Below are positions 62,803-64,000 of a stretch of 64,000 nucleotides of DNA, one piece after another. The stretch is from Phreatobacter sp. (GTDB taxonomy: Bacteria; Pseudomonadota; Alphaproteobacteria; Rhizobiales; Phreatobacteraceae): assembly GCF_027532945.1 (NCBI RefSeq), contig NZ_JAPZTZ010000014.1:62001-126000 (forward strand). The letters run 5' to 3'. The stretch's first letter is position 1. Every line of letters begins with the position of its first letter. Under the pieces are notes generated by a model that worked only from the letters and a program-made list of their open reading frames with translations, searched no databases and was not told where the DNA came from. The translations under genes were made by a program, and so were the position numbers.

Positions 62803-63180
62803 TTACCGCAGCGACCGCAACACAAGACCGATCCCGCCGGCCGTCAGCCCGAGCATCATCAGCGTGTTGAACAGGCTCGTCGGCACGAAATAGATGGTCA
62901 GGTTCATCAGGATTCCGGCGGCGATGATGACCAGCCCGACGAAAACCAGCAGGAAGCCGAGGCGCGAGGAGCCGTCGAAAAACAGCACGCCGATGCCAAA
63001 AAGCAACGGGATTAGCGACAATCCGAAGGCGGAATAGCCGCCGATCGTCCAGGAGCCGCCATGGACGGAGACCTGGGTCGTGAGCATGTAGGCGCCGGCG
63101 ACAGCCATACCGAGGCCAACGAAAAAAGGTATCAGGCCGCCCGGCGTGCCACCGGCTCCCGACAGACGAAATCCGCTCAT
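62803..63180 (-). CDS. Small membrane protein of unknown function (4 TM)
   Basis: Hydrophobic segments (GLIPFFVGLGMAVAGAYML, LIPLLFGIGVLFF, LGFLLVFVGLVIIAAGILM, LFNTLMMLGLTAGGIGLVL). Confidence 0.75.
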   Translation of the reverse strand: MSGFRLSGAGGTPGGLIPFFVGLGMAVAGAYMLTTQVSVHGGSWTIGGYSAFGLSLIPLLFGIGVLFFDGSSRLGFLLVFVGLVIIAAGILMNLTIYFVPTSLFNTLMMLGLTAGGIGLVLRSLR

Positions 63181-63277
63181 GCCCTGCCCTTCTCCTTCGG
63201 TGGTCGATCATAGCATGGACGCGTGGACTGGCGTCCCCGCTTCCCGTTCTGCGGCAATCCCGCGCGGGCGCGCCTCC

Positions 63278-63292
63278 TTAACCCGCCGTTAA
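63278..63292 (+). promoter_or_regulatory. CtrA box upstream of flhA
   Basis: Exact TTAA-CCCGCCG-TTAA. Confidence 0.7.
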
Positions 63293-63302
63293 CCACGCGC
63301 TG

Positions 63303-63315
63303 GGCAAATCTTGCC
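63303..63315. promoter_or_regulatory. Palindromic element in the flhA promoter (candidate FlbD/ftr site)
   Basis: GGCAAATCTTGCC, identical to the minus-strand element upstream of fliF. Confidence 0.55.
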
Positions 63316-63349
63316 GGGCCCGTTCACCTTTGCGGGCCGGGGATCACGC

Positions 63350-64000
63350 ATGACCGATGTGACGTCAGGACCGCGGCCATCGAACGCCATCGGCATGAAT
63401 GCCGGTGACGTGGCTGCCTGGCTGCGCCGTCCCGACCTGTGGATGGCCATGGGTGTCATCGGCATCCTGATCATCCTGATCTTCCCGCTGCCGGCGATCA
63501 TCCTCGACGTGATGCTGGCGGTGTCGATCATCTCCTCGGTCATGATCCTCATGACCGCGCTCTTCATCCACAAGCCGCTGGAATTCTCGTCCTTCCCGAC
63601 GGTTCTGCTCATCGCCACCATGCTGCGGCTGGCGCTGAACCTCGCCTCGACGCGCCTCATCCTGTCGCATGGCCACGAGGGCACGGCGGCGGCCGGCCAC
63701 GTCATCGAAGCCTTCGGCAATTTCGTGATGGGTGGCTCCTTCGTCATCGGAATCATCGTCTTCGCCATCCTGGTGATCGTGAACTTCATCGTCATCACCA
63801 AGGGCTCGGGCCGCATCGCCGAGGTCGCGGCGCGCTTCTCCCTCGACGCCATGCCGGGCAAGCAGATGGCCATCGACGCCGACCTGTCGGCCGGCCTCAT
63901 CGACGAGAAGACCGCCAAGACCCGCCGCAAGGAGCTGGAGGACGAGAGCGCCTTCTACGGTGCCATGGACGGCGCCTCGAAATTCGTGAAGGGCGACGCC
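63350..64000 (+). CDS. flhA: Flagellar biosynthesis protein FlhA (5' part, runs off the window)
   Basis: [76 protein letters not shown]. Confidence 0.97.
   Translation, partial: MTDVTSGPRPSNAIGMNAGDVAAWLRRPDLWMAMGVIGILIILIFPLPAIILDVMLAVSIISSVMILMTALFIHKPLEFSSFPTVLLIATMLRLALNLASTRLILSHGHEGTAAAGHVIEAFGNFVMGGSFVIGIIVFAILVIVNFIVITKGSGRIAEVAARFSLDAMPGKQMAIDADLSAGLIDEKTAKTRRKELEDESAFYGAMDGASKFVKGDA

Overview
The window is a high-GC chromosomal segment from an alphaproteobacterium. Gene content (RcdA, FlbD, PodJ-like protein, phasins, DUF1127/1134/1192/1465 proteins) suggests Hyphomicrobiales/Rhizobiales. I see no rRNA, tRNA, CRISPR array, transposase, integrase or phage genes. The left half carries a dispersed but collinear housekeeping block on the minus strand: yebC, ruvC, a Tag-like glycosylase, ruvA, ruvB, ybgC, [insert], tolQ, tolR, tolA, tolB, [insert], pal, ybgF/cpoB, tilS, ftsH. 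The middle contains rcdA, a dihydropyrimidinase, a thiolase/DUF35 pair, an AtzG/AtzE/AtzH (HpxX/Y/Z)-like cluster, serA, a large PodJ-like Sel1 polarity protein, two phasins and DUF445. The right half contains a photolyase/SDR/DUF2256 group and a Caulobacter-like early flagellar cluster (fliF-fliG-fliH-fliN-flbD, with the 5' part of flhA at the end). No unmistakably new multi-gene system is visible. The observations most worth following are: (1) a candidate minus-strand sRNA near 28.32-28.41 kb, with an otherwise orphan terminator and exposed CUCCU/CCUCCC anti-SD motifs, possibly alpha-r8/MmgR-like; (2) a paired CtrA-like box plus GGCAAATCTTGCC palindrome shared by the fliF and flhA promoters, close to flbD; (3) a TGC-rich motif shared by a GNAT promoter and a phasin promoter; (4) a 311-bp direct repeat (a truncated amidohydrolase copy) bracketing a hydrolase gene; (5) clear operator palindromes at a GntR gene and a MarR gene; (6) a 42-codon secreted or membrane micro-ORF inside the atz-like cluster.
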